A stretch of DNA of 64,000 nucleotides from Thalassotalea euphylliae (GTDB lineage Bacteria; Pseudomonadota; Gammaproteobacteria; Enterobacterales; Alteromonadaceae). Where the stretch lies: the NCBI RefSeq assembly GCF_003390395.1, contig NZ_QUOV01000001.1, forward strand, positions 3,348,001 through 3,412,000, in the 5' to 3' direction. Both the position numbers and the translations under genes were made by a program. Numbering within the stretch: position 1 is the first letter of the stretch; each line of letters opens with the position of its first letter. Below, piece after piece: positions 28,388-37,415 of this stretch. Under the pieces are notes generated by a model, which was not told the origin of the DNA, searched no databases, and worked only from the letters and a program-made list of their open reading frames with translations.

Positions 28388-30343
28388 ATGCAAAAAACAT
28401 TTTTCAGTAAGTTAGCAACCAAAACAGTTGGCAAGTCGTTAACCGCGATAACAGCTGTGCTGCTAACACATTCATCATTAGCAAGTGCCGCAGCAGTTTC
28501 CGAAGTGGCTAGCACGGCGCTAGCAGCGAGCAAGACAGGTAATGCAAACGCAAGTTATCAAATCAAACATTTAGAGCCCAGCTCTTGGTGGGTTGATATG
28601 AAAAGCCCTGCCCTTCAGTTGCTAGTGCATGGCGACAATATCAGCGAATTAACACCACAAATAAAATCCGATAAGGTAGTTATCAAGCAAATTAACAAGG
28701 TTGCTAACCCTAATTACCTGTTTGTTGATGTGATCATTCGCGAAGGCACAAAACCACATCGCTTTAATATCGACTTTTTACAAGACAACGAAGTGGTTAT
28801 CAGCCACCCTTATCAACTGAAAGCACGTAATAAAACCTCTGCAGCCGATATTAGTTTTAGTGCCAAAGATGTTATTTACTTAGTGACGCCTGACCGATTC
28901 GCTAACGGCAACCCTAATAATGACCAAGTGCCCCAGCTGCTGGAAAGAAAAAACCGCACGGCACCTGGTGGCCGCCACGGTGGTGATTTACAAGGTATTA
29001 TTAATCACCTCAATTACATTGAAGACATGGGCTACACTCAGATTTGGCTCAACCCAGTGGTCGAAAATAATCAGCAAGAATATTCCTATCACGGCTATTC
29101 AGCCACTGACTTTTATCAAATTGACGCTCGCTTTGGCGACAATGCGCTTTATAAAAAATTAGCGACCGAAGCCCAGAAACGTGGCATTGGGCTGATTATT
29201 GATGTGGTATTAAATCACAGTGGCTCAGGTCACTGGTGGCACAACGATTTACCAACTGAAGATTGGTATAACAACCAAGGCAAAGCATACGTAGGTACTA
29301 ATCATAAGCGCGAGGCACTGCACGACTCTTACGCCGTTAACGCCGATAAGCAGCTATTTAGCGATGGTTGGTTTGTGCCGACCATGCCAGATCTTAATCA
29401 ACGTAATTCTTACTTAGCTAACTACTTAATTCAAAATACCTTGTGGTGGATTGAGTACGCCAACCTGTCGGGTATTCGCGTTGATACATACTCTTACCCT
29501 GATAAAGCGTTTTTAACGCAATGGACAAAACGCTTGACCGACGAATATCCCAATATCAATATTGTCGGCGAAGAATGGTCAACCAATCCAGCTATTGTCG
29601 CCTATTGGCAAAAAGGGGCTAACACACACGATGGTTATCAATCTTATTTACCCAGTGTGATGGACTTCCCAATGCAAGACTTGCTCGTTAAAGCGTTAAC
29701 AAATAAAGAAAGCTGGAATACGGGGCTCAATCAGCTATATCAAGTGCTTGCCAATGACTTTTTATACGCAGCGCCAGAAGATTTAGTAATTTTCCCAGAC
29801 AACCACGATATGAGCCGTATCTTCACTCAATTAAATGAAGATTACGAGTTGTTCAAAATCGCGATGACCTACCTAATGACAACCCGTGGCATCCCACAGG
29901 TTTTCTATGGTACCGAGATCTTAATGGCTAATCCGGGTACTACAGATCACGGTGTGATACGTACCGACTTCCCAGGCGGCTGGCAAGGTGATGACGTGAG
30001 TGGGTTTACTGGCAAAGGATTAACGTCAACCCAGAAAAAAGCGCAAGAATTTATGCGTAAATTGATGAATTGGCGTAAAAACACGCCGACCATTCACCAC
30101 GGAGAACTTCGCCACTACGCACCAGAAAGCGGCGTTTACGTGTATTTCCGATATGACGAGCTGAACAAGTACATGGTGGTGATAAACAAAAACGCCAGTG
30201 AGGTTACGCTTGCAATGGAGAAATATTCAGAACTCTTAGGTAAAGCCAAAAGCCTTATTCCAGTGCTAAGTAATAAGCCTATTGCGATTCAAGAAAATAT
30301 GTTGATGCCAGCAAAAACAGCGACAATCTTTCAAGTGAGATAG
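28388..30343 (+). CDS. Exported GH13 cyclomaltodextrinase/neopullulanase-like enzyme
   Basis: A 651-residue GH13 enzyme, probably periplasmic, acting on cyclodextrins, maltodextrins or pullulan. It has a signal peptide of about 35 residues (ending LASAAA). An N-terminal beta-sandwich (about 50-150) is of the cyclomaltodextrinase N-domain kind (SWWVDMKSPALQLLVHGDNI). The catalytic barrel starts at VIYLVTPDRFANG. D366 (GIRVDTYSYPD), E395 (IVGEEWSTNP) and D474 (PDNHDMSRIF) form the triad. A C-terminal beta domain follows. It is the second gene of the pullulanase operon, with only a weak ribosome site, suggesting coupling. A terminator follows about 100 bases later. Confidence 0.9.
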   Translation: MQKTFFSKLATKTVGKSLTAITAVLLTHSSLASAAAVSEVASTALAASKTGNANASYQIKHLEPSSWWVDMKSPALQLLVHGDNISELTPQIKSDKVVIKQINKVANPNYLFVDVIIREGTKPHRFNIDFLQDNEVVISHPYQLKARNKTSAADISFSAKDVIYLVTPDRFANGNPNNDQVPQLLERKNRTAPGGRHGGDLQGIINHLNYIEDMGYTQIWLNPVVENNQQEYSYHGYSATDFYQIDARFGDNALYKKLATEAQKRGIGLIIDVVLNHSGSGHWWHNDLPTEDWYNNQGKAYVGTNHKREALHDSYAVNADKQLFSDGWFVPTMPDLNQRNSYLANYLIQNTLWWIEYANLSGIRVDTYSYPDKAFLTQWTKRLTDEYPNINIVGEEWSTNPAIVAYWQKGANTHDGYQSYLPSVMDFPMQDLLVKALTNKESWNTGLNQLYQVLANDFLYAAPEDLVIFPDNHDMSRIFTQLNEDYELFKIAMTYLMTTRGIPQVFYGTEILMANPGTTDHGVIRTDFPGGWQGDDVSGFTGKGLTSTQKKAQEFMRKLMNWRKNTPTIHHGELRHYAPESGVYVYFRYDELNKYMVVINKNASEVTLAMEKYSELLGKAKSLIPVLSNKPIAIQENMLMPAKTATIFQVR

Positions 30344-30446
30344 CAGATAAATGTTTAACCTCAGCTCTGGATAACTACTTGAAGAAATTTGTTATTCACT
30401 ATTTCTTATCCTAACCTGGGGTGATTTAGCCAAAACTTAAAAATTA

Positions 30447-30473
30447 AAAAAGCCTGCTAAGTGCAGGCTTTTT
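30447..30473. terminator. Bidirectional rho-independent terminator
   Basis: AAAAAGCCTGC / GCAGGCTTTTT stem with TAAGT loop. It lies between the convergent cyclomaltodextrinase-like gene and the DsbA-like gene and serves both. Confidence 0.92.
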
Positions 30474-30503
30474 GTTGGTAATTTTTCTTGGTAAAAAATG
30501 GCG

Positions 30504-31130
30504 TTATTTGCGCAGTAGAAAGTAAATCAACCGTTTATATTCATCGATATTAGTGATTTGGCTGGCCAATGGCTTGTATCGTCCATTAATAATAAGGTTA
30601 GGTAAATTAGACTCGCCTTGTGCCTTTAACGCTTTAGCGGTTTGTTGCATTTCTGCAAGCTGCATGTCGATACTGTAGCTGCCAAGGCTACTATCAAACA
30701 TAAACTCGTTACCACCAACTGAAATAAACAGTTTTCGAACATCGTCCACCGTTTTAAAGTCTAGTTTTTTCTGATGTATATGGTTGAAAATTGCTTCAAC
30801 AACTTGGTCTCGCATCCGCATTTTATCGGCGATTAACACCGCACTGGTCAATAAATTCTCGACCTCAGCAGAACGATTAGGTTGACCTGCGACATGGTTT
30901 TTAACATAGCTAGCACGGCGTGGAATACGCTTAACCAACTGCTGCATAAACTCTTGTTGGCTATAACACTGCTTGCAGTAAAAAGAAAAAAACTCTCTAA
31001 TTTCTTGTTGTTGGCTCTTAGGTAAATCAAGCACACGATAGTGTCTGCCTTCAACAAACTCATCAGCAGCGACAGAAAAGTTAAGTAAAGGCAAGATTAC
31101 GCCAATAAGCACCAATAGCTTCCACGGCAT
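30504..31130 (-). CDS. DsbA-family thiol:disulfide interchange protein
   Basis: Periplasmic thiol oxidoreductase of 208 residues. A signal peptide spans about 1-22 (MPWKLLVLIGVILPLLNFSVAA begins the protein). The thioredoxin-fold active site is C52-K-Q-C55 in FFSFYCKQCYS, in place of the classical C-P-H-C. A helical insert (about 80-150) and the LPNLIINGRY strand with the cis-proline region follow, as in DsbA. AAGGA six to seven bases before the ATG supports the start. No DsbB or maturation partner is adjacent. The unusual dipeptide between the cysteines suggests a redox potential different from housekeeping DsbA. Confidence 0.85.
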   Translation of the reverse strand: MPWKLLVLIGVILPLLNFSVAADEFVEGRHYRVLDLPKSQQQEIREFFSFYCKQCYSQQEFMQQLVKRIPRRASYVKNHVAGQPNRSAEVENLLTSAVLIADKMRMRDQVVEAIFNHIHQKKLDFKTVDDVRKLFISVGGNEFMFDSSLGSYSIDMQLAEMQQTAKALKAQGESNLPNLIINGRYKPLASQITNIDEYKRLIYFLLRK

Positions 31131-31444
31131 GTTTACATCCTTTTCTTTTAATTATTCTTAAAACATTGGAAAACAGCAAGATAAGGGCTGATTTAGATGT
31201 TAAGTACATAAACGAAGCTAATGTTTCGCTTGTTCACTTTTTATTGTCTTCTTATCATTAATAATAAGAGAAAATAGCGATAGATCAACAAGATCGTGCA
31301 TTTTACGTTCAAATATGTGACATTTACGTGACTAATTGCCTAAGTTCAGTAGGTAATCATAACTGAGAGTACGCAAGTTTTGGTTAGCGTTGAACTAAGT
31401 CCCTATGGCAATAAACACGGGAGTATTCAACAAAGAGTATGGAG
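31131..31444. other. Intergenic region between DsbA-like gene and TonB receptor
   Basis: Apart from a weak TCTTAT...ATAAGA inverted repeat near 31250-31270, I see nothing recognisable. It contains the upstream region of the DsbA-like gene and the 3' end of the receptor transcript. Confidence 0.4.
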
Positions 31445-33394
31445 CTAATCAAACTGATAATCTAGTTTAACGCCAACAGTGCGACCTTGCAGTAACGAAG
31501 CATCTTCATCAGCACTGGCAAACGCCAATTCATCCGTTAAATTTTTACCATAAAAATGCAGTGTAAGCTTTGATGTGAGAGATTTACTCAATGATGCTTG
31601 CCACAAAAATCGATGTGCTCTTGTCACTTCACCACTGCCGACTTCGGACTGATTCTTTAGCCAAGTTAACTGATTGCTAAACTCAATACCTCGCCATTGC
31701 CATTGGGTATGCCAACTCAATTTGGCTGGCGTTAAATCAGCTAACGTATCGCCTTGCTTGTCTTCACCTTGTTGATAATGACCAAGCCACTGCATACTCA
31801 TTCCACTATCACCTTGCCAACGCACGCTTGCTTCAATACCTTGAATATCCGCTCGACCTAAGTTTCTATAGCTGCGAAAACTCTCACCTTGATCATTTTG
31901 GCTGGTAAATCGTTCAATGTAATCATCAAGTCCGTAGTAGTAACCCGCAACATCAATAGACCAAGCTGAGTTGATTTGGTATTGCCAGTTCAGCTGAGCG
32001 CCTCGGCTTTGCTCAGGTGCCAATTCAGGATTACCTAACGTAGTGCCACGTGGCGTTTCGCCAGCAAAGTAAAGTTCTGACAAGGTAGGAAAGCGAAAAC
32101 CAGTTGCCATTTCGGCGCTTAAAATATGCTGTGTGTTAAGTTGATAACCAATGCGAAAACTAGCACTAAACTGCTGATCATCTCGTGACTGCTTACTAAT
32201 AAACTGCGTTTGATTGATGTGGTCAAAACGTCCACCGAGATCGAGTTGCCAATTCTGCCATTGCCAATGCCAGTCACTAAATAAAGCAATATTATCTTGC
32301 TTGCCATCCACTAATGGTTGCGCAAAGTTCTGCTGGCCGCCTAATGAAAATTCAGATTCAGCTATCTTTACGCCGCGCCTTGCCAGCCATTCAACACCTA
32401 ATCGTCCCTGCCCGCCAACGGCGTCAAGAGTTGCCAACCCAAGCGCTCCTAAGGTATGACTTTGGTACTGGGTTAGATTTCGTCGATTGCCAACAAGCAA
32501 GGTATCAGTGTCCCAGTTTTGATAATGCTGATATAGCTGTACAAACCAGTCTTGCTCTCTTTGTAATGACAGCTGCGAAAGCCAATGCTCATCAGTTGGG
32601 TACTGCACTACGCGATCATTAGGAAATTGACTTGAAGATTTACCAATATCCTTACCTTGCGAAACAATGGTGCTGCCGTTTACAGTCAAGCCTTGCCAAG
32701 ACTGGCTAAATTTTAGCAATGCTGAGCACTGCTCAAAATCACTGTCGAGTGGCGTATTGTCAGCGGCACTCGCCTGATTTGCATGGCGATAAGCAAAACC
32801 ACTTTGCCATGTTTCACTGCCCCACAGTAAAGCTGCATTAGTCGCTTGATCGTCACTTTGCGCACTCGCCGTTAGCTTTTTAGTGCCTAGCTCGGCAGAG
32901 ATCAAATTTATCACGCCACCCATGGCCTCAGAGCCATATAGAGTAGCACTTGGGCCTTGCTGAATATCAATCCGAGCCAATAACTCACTATTGATAAACG
33001 ACGCTGAATTGCCAGCACGCCTATCGGTAATAATGGGAATACCATCAACTTCAGTGCGAATGCGAGAGCGACTAAAACCGCGAATACTATAACTTTGAAA
33101 CAAGCCCCCTTGTCCATTCAAGCTAATGCTCGGCGCATTGATTAGCCAATCGGCAACCGTAGGGTTAACAGTAGCGCTATCGGTTATCTCAATGCTCGAC
33201 ATGGAATTATCGACCAACTGGCTAGACAGTAAATGGCTTCGTGAGCCACTTACCTGCATCACCTCAATTGCACTAAACGCCTGTGTCGCTGGTAAGTTTG
33301 GAAGCTCCTCTGCACGCAAGTAGCCATGACCCAAAGCTGCGCCGATTAAAGCGCAATAGATAGGAGATAATTTGGCAAAATGAGAAAACGTCAT
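31445..33394 (-). CDS. TonB-dependent receptor, substrate unknown
   Basis: 649 residues. A signal peptide (about 1-28) is followed by a TonB-box-like IEVMQVSGSRS. The plug has SYSIRGFSRSRIRTEVDGIP and IQQGPSATLYGSEAMGGVINL. The barrel ends in VGVKLDYQFD, so the last residue is Asp with Phe before it. The size and plug style fit the smaller siderophore/heme/cobalamin-type receptors rather than the large carbohydrate type. No riboswitch or obvious Fur box was seen upstream, so the substrate remains open. TAGGTTGTT before the ATG gives a plausible ribosome site. Confidence 0.9.
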   Translation of the reverse strand: MTFSHFAKLSPIYCALIGAALGHGYLRAEELPNLPATQAFSAIEVMQVSGSRSHLLSSQLVDNSMSSIEITDSATVNPTVADWLINAPSISLNGQGGLFQSYSIRGFSRSRIRTEVDGIPIITDRRAGNSASFINSELLARIDIQQGPSATLYGSEAMGGVINLISAELGTKKLTASAQSDDQATNAALLWGSETWQSGFAYRHANQASAADNTPLDSDFEQCSALLKFSQSWQGLTVNGSTIVSQGKDIGKSSSQFPNDRVVQYPTDEHWLSQLSLQREQDWFVQLYQHYQNWDTDTLLVGNRRNLTQYQSHTLGALGLATLDAVGGQGRLGVEWLARRGVKIAESEFSLGGQQNFAQPLVDGKQDNIALFSDWHWQWQNWQLDLGGRFDHINQTQFISKQSRDDQQFSASFRIGYQLNTQHILSAEMATGFRFPTLSELYFAGETPRGTTLGNPELAPEQSRGAQLNWQYQINSAWSIDVAGYYYGLDDYIERFTSQNDQGESFRSYRNLGRADIQGIEASVRWQGDSGMSMQWLGHYQQGEDKQGDTLADLTPAKLSWHTQWQWRGIEFSNQLTWLKNQSEVGSGEVTRAHRFLWQASLSKSLTSKLTLHFYGKNLTDELAFASADEDASLLQGRTVGVKLDYQFD

Positions 33395-33654
33395 AACAAC
33401 CTATGTGATTCGCAAACGGCGCACTAAAAGAGCATCGGCTAAGTGAGTTAGCAGAGCTAGGCTATGTAAAAGAAAGCTACGCCAAACAAAACTAAGCAAA
33501 ACAATTAGGGTGGTGAGTGTAGCTATATTTAGCTGAATGTCGATACCTAACAGCCGACGATCGATGTCAGGTATCTAATTTGCGACAAACCGTTACGAAA
33601 ACTTGCCAACGGCAGTTTCAGTAATCACCCAAAACCTTAGCTACTGGAGCCTAA

Positions 33655-35898
33655 TTACAACTGCCATGCATAGCTAAACTTGGTGAAAATACTGCGCTGA
33701 TCTCGCTCTAAATTCTCCAACGAATCATCTTGAAAACCGCCATCGGAATAGCCAATGAAAAACAAGGTTTGCGGATTGATTTTGTAGGAATAAATTAACT
33801 GAGTGGCAAAAAATCGCTCAGTCGCTTGAGGTCGGTCATCAATGGTGTCGTATTGGTATAAATCGACATTTCGATCAATATCTGTGTACTGCACGACAAG
33901 TTTAATAATGCTGCGCAAGTCAAACTGATAATTAATGCGAAAATCCATTTGGTTAGCGGTAAATAAGCGCCCTTCGTCTACATCAAGCTCAAAGAAATTA
34001 TAGGCAATATCTAACTTTAAATGCTGATTCACATCCCATAGTATTCTTGGCTCTAACACAATAGCGTCGCCAAGTTGAGTATTGGCAAAATCTACTTGAT
34101 CGCCAACTCGGATAAAGTTGGCCAGCTCAAGCCCTGCAATTGGGGTAAATTCTGCATAAACCATGTACTGGGTTTCATCAAAATATTGCTCGTCAAACAA
34201 GCGCTCACGCGTCACAACACCAAAATTGGTATAGAACTGAGATTGCCCCTGCAAGTTGCCATGGATCTCATACTCACGTTCAAGTAAGTTACCCGCTTGG
34301 TCGTAGGTAGCATCCCAGTCGCCAAAAACGCCCCAACGGTGGAACCAGTTATCTTTTTCACCATACCAAGTGTAGCGTCCACCTAGTACGGCTCGTTCAA
34401 AATCAACCTTAGAAACAAAGCCTAAGTCAGAGCGAAAATCCTCCCCCACATTTCGGTAAGAAGCACGCAAATTATAATCACGAGTTTCACGCCCGTAACG
34501 AATGCTGTAGGCATGATCTTGCTGCTCTTCGTCTAACTCAAAATCGTTTTGTACACTGTCTGGGTTTTGCGTATCAGCAAAGGCAAAATTGACTCGTAAA
34601 CTGTCTGTTTCAGAAAACCAGTAGTTACCATCAATTGACGCAAGTGTATTGCGATAATCGTCACCACTACGATTAGTCATTAACACGCCGATATTGTGAC
34701 GCTCACCCAAGTCGACTTTATAGCGAGCTAACGCCACATCGGATTCTTGCGACAGTTCAGCAATATCAGAGCCAAGCGCACCTGGGATTAAAAAATTCGT
34801 ATGTTTATCGTTGGCAACAAGCACACCGTAGCTGTGATTTTCGGTTTTCCCAGTCAGCTTTACGCCGTAATCTGGCTCAACAATGTTGCGTGTATGGACA
34901 AAGTTAAACTCTGCGACATCAAAATAAGACGCCCCATCTAAGAAAAACGGTCGCTTTTCTGGAAAGAACAATGAAAAGGTATTGTTCACGTCTAACTGAC
35001 TGGAATCTGCTTCTACTTGAGAAAAGTCTGGATTAATCGTGGCATTAAGTACCATATCTTGGGTAATGCCCCAACGCACATCTAAACCAGGTTCAACTTC
35101 GATATCACCTTGTTGCCAGTCGCCTGGGACTTCTGGCTTTTCATCAAAGCGAGAAATGGTCAGCGTTGGCGTTAGCTGAAAGTTATTACCGGCTTTGGCA
35201 GATTCAAACCCAACAAGTTGGTCAAATTGGCATAAATTACACTTTAAGTTGCGATCGTTTTTATAGCTTGCCAATTCATAGCGTACTTCGCGCGGGTAAA
35301 TACGACGACCGGCAATATTCCACGTTAAGCTCCCCTCTCGCTCTGGGAACCTAAGTGCATTAAACGGAATAACCATTTCAACCACATAACCAAAGTCGGT
35401 AATTTGACCCGCACTATCCCAAATCGCGTCCCATGAATCATCATCGTCCCAACCATTACTGTCATCCATACGCAAATCGGCTTGAATGCCTAATGGGTTA
35501 ACATAAAACTCGTAGCCACTGCGCTCATCATTGAACGTATCAATGACAATACCAACATGATCATCACGCCATAAGCTGTCGCGATCACGCAATACGGCGC
35601 GGATATCGCTTGGATTAGGGTCATATGCCTTAAAGGCAACATGCAATGCTTGCCCGTTTTCAAACACCAGCATTTGTGTTTTTACTGGCGCAGTTTGACC
35701 TTCTGCTGGACGATTTTCATAAGCAAGGTCAATCACGAGCGCACTTTGCCAAATCGCTTCGTCAAGTTTTCCATCCGTTTCAATGGATGCTGAAAAGTGA
35801 GGTAATTGGTAATTTTTTGCTGGCTCGGCATAAGCAGCAATTGAGCTTTGCGAAAGGACTAACGCAGCTCCTATCGATAAGAGTTTTTTCAGAGACAT
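33655..35898 (-). CDS. CBM9-like plus DUF5916 outer-membrane-associated protein
   Basis: 747 residues with a signal peptide (about 1-24). Residues 40-200 form a family 9-like carbohydrate-binding fold (ETDGKLDEAIWQSA, DDHVGIVIDTFNDERSGYEF, DLRMDDSNGWDDDDSWDAIWD). The rest is a DUF5916-type beta-barrel-like region (SLFFPEKRPFFLDGASYF is characteristic) ending in FTKFSYAWQL. The function is not established. The family is common in marine Gammaproteobacteria and Bacteroidetes and may bind glycans or export/import at the outer membrane. It is on the same strand as the TonB receptor, 260 bases away; joint transcription is uncertain. Confidence 0.8.
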   Translation of the reverse strand: MSLKKLLSIGAALVLSQSSIAAYAEPAKNYQLPHFSASIETDGKLDEAIWQSALVIDLAYENRPAEGQTAPVKTQMLVFENGQALHVAFKAYDPNPSDIRAVLRDRDSLWRDDHVGIVIDTFNDERSGYEFYVNPLGIQADLRMDDSNGWDDDDSWDAIWDSAGQITDFGYVVEMVIPFNALRFPEREGSLTWNIAGRRIYPREVRYELASYKNDRNLKCNLCQFDQLVGFESAKAGNNFQLTPTLTISRFDEKPEVPGDWQQGDIEVEPGLDVRWGITQDMVLNATINPDFSQVEADSSQLDVNNTFSLFFPEKRPFFLDGASYFDVAEFNFVHTRNIVEPDYGVKLTGKTENHSYGVLVANDKHTNFLIPGALGSDIAELSQESDVALARYKVDLGERHNIGVLMTNRSGDDYRNTLASIDGNYWFSETDSLRVNFAFADTQNPDSVQNDFELDEEQQDHAYSIRYGRETRDYNLRASYRNVGEDFRSDLGFVSKVDFERAVLGGRYTWYGEKDNWFHRWGVFGDWDATYDQAGNLLEREYEIHGNLQGQSQFYTNFGVVTRERLFDEQYFDETQYMVYAEFTPIAGLELANFIRVGDQVDFANTQLGDAIVLEPRILWDVNQHLKLDIAYNFFELDVDEGRLFTANQMDFRINYQFDLRSIIKLVVQYTDIDRNVDLYQYDTIDDRPQATERFFATQLIYSYKINPQTLFFIGYSDGGFQDDSLENLERDQRSIFTKFSYAWQL

Positions 35899-36049
35899 GT
35901 AATAAGATTTATTATTGGAACGAATTCCATTCGTTGCTTTATGCTTGGTATTTTAGTGGTTTAGTAGGGAAATGGGGGGTTTTGGTTGAACGCTAAATGT
36001 AACAAATTGTGTTAAAAATAACAGGCTACTTTTGTAGTGATAAAAAACG

Positions 36050-37210
36050 CTATGACAAGTAACGCTCTAATACGACAACCGCTTCACCGAAGTTTTCCTG
36101 CCCTAAACCCAAGCGAATGTATGGTTCACTTAGTCCAAATAATTCGCTCGGTAGAAGCAATATACCCGTTTGTTCGGCCATATGTGTACACCACTGTGCT
36201 ATCGGCTGAATAGTATTGACCTTAACAAGCGTTAACAAACCTGCACTTGGTGGATGCCATTCAAATAAACTCGGAAACTTATCAACGCACTGGGCAAAGC
36301 GATTAATATTTCGTTTAGCGATTGCCTTTGTATTTTGGATGATTAATTCATTGTTTTCTAAAGCGACTATCGCGAGCTGCTCATCAAAACGAGATGTACA
36401 AATACTATGGCTGGCTTTGAAAGCAACTAATCGTTCTATTAATTGACGGTTGCGCGTTACTGCCCAGCCAACCCGAACCCCGCCTAGGCCAAAGCTTTTT
36501 GACATCACAGATACTGATATCGCTTTATCGTAGTCCAAATATTGATGCGCAAGTGAGGATTCATAAGCCAATGGCTGTGTAACATCATCGCTTAGCAGGT
36601 AACAACCGTAGGCTTTGACAATTGCTAATACTTCACTGCGCTGTACTTGAGAAAGCGTCGCCCCCGTTGGGTTGTGTGGCGCATTGATGACCACAAGGCG
36701 GGTGCGCTTATTAACACTTGCTCTAAGCTGCTCAATATCAAACTGCCAACCACCATTTTCCTTGTCTAACGTGATAGGTATTTCAATTAGCTTGCCACCA
36801 AGAGGCTTTACCATCGCCGTTAATGAAGGGTAGTTTGGGGTAAAAACAACGACTTCATCGCCACTGCGGATCAAGCTTTGATAAATCCCCATCAATGCTT
36901 CTTGTGCCCCCGAAAAGGTAACAACACATTCTTTGGACAATGCACTAAGCGAATTTGCAGAAGGTAGCTGCTCACTTTCATTAATGGATTGATGAAAACT
37001 TGCAATTTCTTCTCGTAACTCCGCCTGCCCTTGCACGCTGGCATAATCTAACGGCTGATCTGCAAATGATTTTAACCGACCATGTTTATCCATCGCGGTT
37101 AATTCAGCAAGTGAATACGCTTGTCCACAGGAGTGGCTGAGGTTATAGCGAATGTCAGCGTTTAGTGCTCGCGTATAAGCAATATGAGGAGGTAAGCTGT
37201 CGTAATTCAT
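36050..37210 (-). CDS. ovoB: PLP-dependent fold-type I enzyme, probable 5-histidylcysteine sulfoxide lyase
   Basis: An aminotransferase class I/II-type protein of 386 residues. The PLP lysine is K238 in SVMSKSFGLGGVRVGW; NAPHNPTG at 176-183 and D208-D209 are further PLP-site signatures. In the ovothiol pathway OvoB cleaves the sulfoxide made by OvoA to 5-thiohistidine (4-mercaptohistidine) and is a PLP enzyme of this kind. The gene lies downstream of ovoA on the same strand, 205 bases away, which is the basis for the symbol. A terminator-like hairpin ends 24 bases before the ATG, and no Shine-Dalgarno site is evident. A general aminotransferase is the alternative. Confidence 0.75.
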   Translation of the reverse strand: MNYDSLPPHIAYTRALNADIRYNLSHSCGQAYSLAELTAMDKHGRLKSFADQPLDYASVQGQAELREEIASFHQSINESEQLPSANSLSALSKECVVTFSGAQEALMGIYQSLIRSGDEVVVFTPNYPSLTAMVKPLGGKLIEIPITLDKENGGWQFDIEQLRASVNKRTRLVVINAPHNPTGATLSQVQRSEVLAIVKAYGCYLLSDDVTQPLAYESSLAHQYLDYDKAISVSVMSKSFGLGGVRVGWAVTRNRQLIERLVAFKASHSICTSRFDEQLAIVALENNELIIQNTKAIAKRNINRFAQCVDKFPSLFEWHPPSAGLLTLVKVNTIQPIAQWCTHMAEQTGILLLPSELFGLSEPYIRLGLGQENFGEAVVVLERYLS

Positions 37211-37234
37211 GTGTACATTTAAATTAAAAAAATA

Positions 37235-37262
37235 AAAAGGAACTTCTTACGAAGCTCCTTTT
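37235..37262 (-). terminator. Rho-independent terminator-like hairpin between ovoA and ovoB
   Basis: AAAAGGAACTTC (37235-37246) pairs with GAAGCTCCTTTT (37251-37262) around a TTAC loop with one mismatch. On the minus strand the hairpin is followed by TTATTTTTTTAATTT, a good U-tract. It lies after the ovoA stop and directly before the ovoB start, so it could end or attenuate the ovoA transcript. Confidence 0.75.
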
Positions 37263-37415
37263 ACCTGGCCTTTATCTACTCTTTTATCTAGCCTTTTACC
37301 TGGCCTTCTACTTAGAAATGGTCAATAGCCATTAATTAACTTAAAGCTTATCGATTAGTTATCAACTGGCTAACGCGAATTGCTAACGGCTGATTAGCAA
37401 GTGCTAAGCAAACCA

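Noticed and set aside
33542..33575. Hairpin GATACCTAACA / TGTCAGGTATC between the DUF5916 and TonB receptor genes
   Set aside because: An 11-base stem with one wobble but no T-tract on either strand; too weak to call as a terminator or regulatory element.
33395..33654. Possible cobalamin riboswitch or Fur box upstream of the 31445 receptor
   Set aside because: I looked for the B12-box pattern and for a Fur-type palindrome on the minus strand and saw neither.
37263..37320. Short repeated CTTTTACCTGGCC/CTTTTATCTAGCC units after the ovoA-ovoB hairpin
   Set aside because: Few, short, degenerate copies without the regular spacing of a CRISPR or tandem array.
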